Under the pieces are notes generated by a model. The model did not search any database. It was not told where the DNA came from and was given only the letters and a program-made list of their open reading frames with translations. Positions 60,813 to 64,000 of a stretch of 64,000 nucleotides of DNA are shown in pieces. The position numbers and the translations under genes were made by a program. Position 1 is the stretch's first letter. Every line of letters starts with the position of its first letter. Location: positions 26,091-90,090 of the forward strand of contig NZ_JBQKGG010000010.1 of NCBI RefSeq assembly GCF_052118925.1, given 5' to 3'. The DNA is from Lientehia sp934351765. GTDB taxonomy: Bacteria > Bacillota > Clostridia > Lachnospirales > Lachnospiraceae.

Positions 60813-62651
60813 ATGTGTGGAATTGTCGGATTTACCGGTGATCATCAGGCCACTCCGATTCTTTTGGAGGCACTGTCAAAGCTGGAATACCGTGGCTATG
60901 ATTCTGCCGGAATCGCTGTGCGGGATGGAGAAGAGCCTGTTGAGGTAATTAAGGCCAAGGGACGCCTGAAGGTCCTGGAGGAAAAAACAAATGACGGAAA
61001 GTCGGTTCGTGGAACCTGCGGAATCGGACATACCAGATGGGCAACCCACGGGGAACCTTCGGAAAACAATGCTCATCCCCACATCAGTGATGACGGGAAT
61101 GTGGTAGCGGTTCATAACGGAATCATTGAGAATTATCAGGAGCTGAAAGATAAGCTGCTTCGCAAGGGCTACAGCTTTTATTCTGAGACGGATACAGAGG
61201 TGGCAGTCAAGCTGGTAGATTATTACTATAAAAAGTATGAGGGAACTCCGGTGGATGCCATTAACCATTCCATGGTGCGTATTCGCGGATCCTATGCGAT
61301 GGCACTGATGTTTAAGGATTATCCGGATGAAATCTATGTGGCAAGAAAAGACAGCCCGATGATCCTCGGAGTGGCAGGTGGAGAATCCTATATCGCATCG
61401 GATGTGCCGGCAATTTTAAAATATACCAGAAATGTTTATTATATTGGAAATCTGGAAATGGCCCGTGTTCGGAAAGGCGAAATTACTTTTTACAATCTGA
61501 ACGGGGATGAAATTGAAAAAGAATTAAAGACGATCGAATGGAATGCAGAGGCGGCAGAAAAAGCAGGATATGAGCATTTCATGATGAAAGAGATCCATGA
61601 GCAGCCCAAAGCAGTGCAGGATACGATTCATTCTGTACTGAAGGCGGGAGAAATTGACCTTTCATCGGTTGGATTGACGGATGATGTGATTAAGTCTGTT
61701 AGTCAGATTTATGTGGTGGCCTGTGGTTCTGCATACCACGCAGGCGTGGTGACACAGTATGTCATGGAGGATCTGGCACGGATCCCGGTACGGGTGGATC
61801 TTGCATCAGAATTCCGTTATCGCAGACCGATCCTGGATCCAAATGGTCTGGTGATCATTATCAGCCAGTCCGGTGAAACGGCAGACAGTCTTGCAGCGCT
61901 CCGACTGGCGAAGGAGCAGGGCATCCGGACCCTGGCAGTCGTCAATGTGGTTGGTTCATCCATTGCAAGAGAAACCGATCATGTATTTTATACGCTGGCA
62001 GGCCCGGAGATTGCAGTTGCAACAACGAAAGCATACAGTACCCAGCTGGTGGCAGGGTATCTCCTTTCCGTGCAGTTTGCAAAGGCACGGGGACAGATCA
62101 CGGACGAGCAGTATCGGTCTTATCTGGAGGAAATGGAGACTCTTCCCCAGAAGATCCAGAAGATTATTGATGATAAGGAACGGCTTCAGTGGTTTGCGGC
62201 AAAGCAGGTGGCGGCAAGGGATATTTTCTTTGTGGGCCGCGGTATTGATTATGCAGTCAGCCTGGAAGGCAGCCTGAAAATGAAGGAGATCAGCTATATC
62301 CATTCGGAGGCGTATGCGGCAGGAGAGTTAAAGCATGGAACCATTTCGCTTTTAGAGGATGGAACGCTGGTGATCGGTGTATTGACTCAGCCAAAGGTTT
62401 ATGAAAAGAGTGTCAGCAATATGGTAGAGTGTAAAAGCCGCGGCGCATATCTGATGTGCCTGACAACGTATGGAAATTATAATATTGAAGATACGGCAGA
62501 CTTTGTGACCTATATTCCGAAAACGGATGAGCATTTTGCGGCTTCACTGGCGGTGATCCCGCTGCAGCTCATGGGCTATTATGTATCGGTTGCAAGGGGG
62601 CTGGATGTGGATCGTCCCAGAAACCTGGCGAAGAGTGTAACAGTAGAATAG
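60813..62651 (+). CDS. glmS: Glutamine-fructose-6-phosphate aminotransferase (isomerizing)
   Basis: This enzyme makes glucosamine-6-phosphate for wall precursors, 612 residues. Catalytic Cys2 follows the initiator (MCGIVGFTGD); glutaminase motifs are LEYRGYDSAGIAV, GIGHTRWATHGEPSENNAHP and VVAVHNGIIENYQELK. Two SIS domains follow (VVACGSAYHAGVVTQY, ISQSGETADSLAALR, SEAYAAGELKHGTISLLEDG), ending LAKSVTVE. AAAGGAAT precedes ATG 60813. The 117-bp upstream gap lacks the conserved glmS ribozyme sequence. Confidence 0.98.
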   Translation: MCGIVGFTGDHQATPILLEALSKLEYRGYDSAGIAVRDGEEPVEVIKAKGRLKVLEEKTNDGKSVRGTCGIGHTRWATHGEPSENNAHPHISDDGNVVAVHNGIIENYQELKDKLLRKGYSFYSETDTEVAVKLVDYYYKKYEGTPVDAINHSMVRIRGSYAMALMFKDYPDEIYVARKDSPMILGVAGGESYIASDVPAILKYTRNVYYIGNLEMARVRKGEITFYNLNGDEIEKELKTIEWNAEAAEKAGYEHFMMKEIHEQPKAVQDTIHSVLKAGEIDLSSVGLTDDVIKSVSQIYVVACGSAYHAGVVTQYVMEDLARIPVRVDLASEFRYRRPILDPNGLVIIISQSGETADSLAALRLAKEQGIRTLAVVNVVGSSIARETDHVFYTLAGPEIAVATTKAYSTQLVAGYLLSVQFAKARGQITDEQYRSYLEEMETLPQKIQKIIDDKERLQWFAAKQVAARDIFFVGRGIDYAVSLEGSLKMKEISYIHSEAYAAGELKHGTISLLEDGTLVIGVLTQPKVYEKSVSNMVECKSRGAYLMCLTTYGNYNIEDTADFVTYIPKTDEHFAASLAVIPLQLMGYYVSVARGLDVDRPRNLAKSVTVE

Positions 62652-62696
62652 GAAAAGGGATATCTGAAACAAAAAACGAGATTGTAAGATATGAAG

Positions 62697-62727
62697 AAAA
62701 GGCGGAGCAGAACAGCTTCGCTTTTTT
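62697..62727 (+). terminator. glmS terminator
   Basis: The stem AAAGGCGGAGC / GCTTCGCTTT with two G-U pairs and AGAACA loop is followed by a T-run. Confidence 0.7.
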
Positions 62728-62850
62728 CTTCACGGGAAACAGTAAAAGAGCTTCTTTTTGATTTAGCGGAGATGTAAAATATTTCAGGTTCACGGGAGCT
62801 CATTCCGGTCATATTATAAACAGAAAGCATTTTGCAGGGTGGTTAGTCGG

Positions 62851-63627
62851 ATGAGAGAAAAAGTAGTGATAGATGCGGGACACGGCGGCCGGGATCCGGG
62901 GGCGGTCTTCGAAGGCAGACAGGAGAAGGATGATGCGCTGGCGCTGGCTCTGGCGGTCGGAGAGCTTTTGGAGGCAGCAGGACTGGATGTTGCATACACA
63001 AGAACAGAGGATGTTTACAATACGCCTTATGAAAAAGCAATGATGGGAAACCATTCAGGCGCAGATTATTTTGTGTCGATCCATCGGAATGCGTCGGCGG
63101 AACCGGGAACAGCCTCGGGAATCGAGACTCTGGTATATGAGAAAGGTGGAGAGGCGGAGAAGCTGGCCAAAAAGATCGGAGAAGGGCTGGAGGGACTTGG
63201 CTTTGCCAACCGGGGGGTCATAGAACGGCCAAATCTGGTGGTGCTTCGGAGAACCAATATGCCGGCCGTTCTGGTGGAGGCCGGCTTTATTGATTCACCG
63301 GAGGATAATGAACGGTTTGATGAGCAGTTTGACCGCATTGCAAAAGCCATTGCGGATGGGATTTTGGATATGACAGAGGGAGGAGTAGAGAGCCAGGAAG
63401 GACCGCATCGGACGTTATATCAGGTTCAGACCGGTGCATTTCGTGAGCGGCGTTATGCAGAAGAAATGCTGGAAGAGCTTCAGACATTGGGATATCCGGC
63501 ATGGATCCGTGCGGAAAACGGGTGGTTTCAGGTTCGGGTAGGAGCGTATGAGGAGTTAGATCATGCAATCAGTATGGAACGGCAGCTTCGAAAGCGGGGA
63601 TATAATACGTATATTGCAGTGGACTGA
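62851..63627 (+). CDS. N-acetylmuramoyl-L-alanine amidase with C-terminal SPOR domain
   Basis: This is a zinc amidase that cuts the peptide off muramic acid, 258 residues. Amidase_3 motifs are VVIDAGHGGRDPGAV (His), the catalytic-site DYFVSIHRNASA, and VLVEAGFIDSPEDNERF (Glu). After a short linker, residues about 185-258 form a SPOR-type repeat domain (LYQVQTGAFRERRYAEEMLE, WFQVRVGAYEELDHA) that binds denuded glycan. No signal peptide is visible from ATG 62851 (GGGTGG upstream) or GTG 62839. Release by lysis, non-classical export or a spore-compartment role is possible. Confidence 0.88.
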   Translation: MREKVVIDAGHGGRDPGAVFEGRQEKDDALALALAVGELLEAAGLDVAYTRTEDVYNTPYEKAMMGNHSGADYFVSIHRNASAEPGTASGIETLVYEKGGEAEKLAKKIGEGLEGLGFANRGVIERPNLVVLRRTNMPAVLVEAGFIDSPEDNERFDEQFDRIAKAIADGILDMTEGGVESQEGPHRTLYQVQTGAFRERRYAEEMLEELQTLGYPAWIRAENGWFQVRVGAYEELDHAISMERQLRKRGYNTYIAVD

Positions 63628-63734
63628 TTGGACGGCCGGAATAAAGGTGCCTCCGCCTGCGGCAGAATTCTGAAGCTGCGGGCGGGGAAAAACGAAAGTG
63701 TTTGAATTGTATAAAAAAAATAAACAAAAAGGTG

Positions 63735-63763
63735 TTGACAAGGAAAGCAAAGCATGGTAAACT
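63735..63763 (+). promoter_or_regulatory. Strong promoter P1 of the putative rRNA operon
   Basis: TTGACA (63735-63740), 17-bp spacer, TAAACT (63758-63763). Confidence 0.75.
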
Positions 63764-63826
63764 GGTTTTCGCTGAACGAAATACAGCAAACGACAAAAGA
63801 AAAAGTCGAAAAAAATAAAAAAGTTG

Positions 63827-63855
63827 TTGACAAACAGGAAACAATGTGATAGAAT
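63827..63855 (+). promoter_or_regulatory. Strong promoter P2 of the putative rRNA operon
   Basis: TTGACA (63827-63832), 17-bp spacer, TAGAAT (63850-63855). P1 and P2 are 92 bp apart, the tandem layout usual for rRNA operons. Confidence 0.8.
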
Positions 63856-64000
63856 AAAGAAGTTGCCGCTGAGAACTGAAAGACAACGACAAAGAGAACC
63901 TTGATAACTGAACAGTATATTCCAACCCCTGAAAATTCTATAAAAAGAAGTTTCAGAAATTGATACGAAAGTATCGCCAAGTAAAATGGATAAAAGAAAA
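63856..64000 (+). other. Probable rRNA operon leader (16S expected beyond the window)
   Basis: The transcript from P2 contains AAAGAGAACCTTGATAACTG (63891-63910), close to the antitermination/boxA-like leader seen before 16S genes in Clostridia, and no open frame. No part of 16S itself is in the window. The 373-bp gap after the amidase holds only this and the two promoters, plus a GC-rich hairpin at about 63650-63685. Confidence 0.6.

Overview
The window reads as a chromosomal segment of a Gram-positive, low-to-mid-GC Clostridia, most likely a Lachnospiraceae gut commensal. This rests on gene content, strong AGGAGG ribosome binding sites, TTGACA-N17-TATAAT promoters, a T-box ahead of thrS, a TPP riboswitch ahead of thiW, tRNA genes without encoded CCA, and a leader resembling an rRNA operon at the right edge. 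No phage or transposase gene is visible. The most accessory-looking block is the RHS locus at the left.

Region 1 (1-10400) carries the 3' end of a sigma-70 region 3-like protein, then a giant secreted RHS/YD-repeat protein with a swappable AT-rich C-terminal tip (putative toxin) and an overlapping putative immunity gene. Its reading frame is cut by one in-frame TAG at codon 491. Downstream is a silent cassette: an immunity-gene scrap, a deleted and frameshifted copy of the RHS core, a second different tip, and its own membrane immunity candidate.

Region 2 (10400-20050) holds housekeeping and membrane genes: a CPBP-family protease, fused FGAM synthase (purL), a DUF368 lipid transporter, an esterase and a calcium-type P-type ATPase.

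Region 3 (20047-29068) is the most system-like unit. A CsoR-family metal sensor and a cysteine-rich ferredoxin-like protein are divergent from a seven-gene operon: MATE exporter, two-domain methyltransferase, and a complete Dpp/Nik-type ABC importer (two permeases, lipoprotein, two ATPases). Matching C-tract/GGG elements abut the -35 box of both divergent promoters, so the repressor plausibly controls both arms. A small-molecule or metal export-modify-import cycle is proposed as a hypothesis.

Region 4 (29159-46612) contains glycogen branching enzyme, MscS, TypA/BipA, a flavodoxin-like reductase, tRNA-Ser(CGA), uracil permease, histidinol-phosphatase, two tandem homocysteine S-methyltransferase-like genes, T-box-controlled thrS, a double DUF1540 protein, an acetyltransferase and a polar amino acid ABC transporter.

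Region 5 (46650-64000) is core metabolism: infC-rpmI-rplT, tRNA-Pro(AGG), the thiamin genes thiW-thiM-thiE-HAD-thiD-thiC, a folate operon (folC-folE-HD-folP-folBK) running into pheA and a DUF815 ATPase, then glmS, an amidase-SPOR protein, and tandem strong promoters pointing to an rRNA operon beyond the edge.
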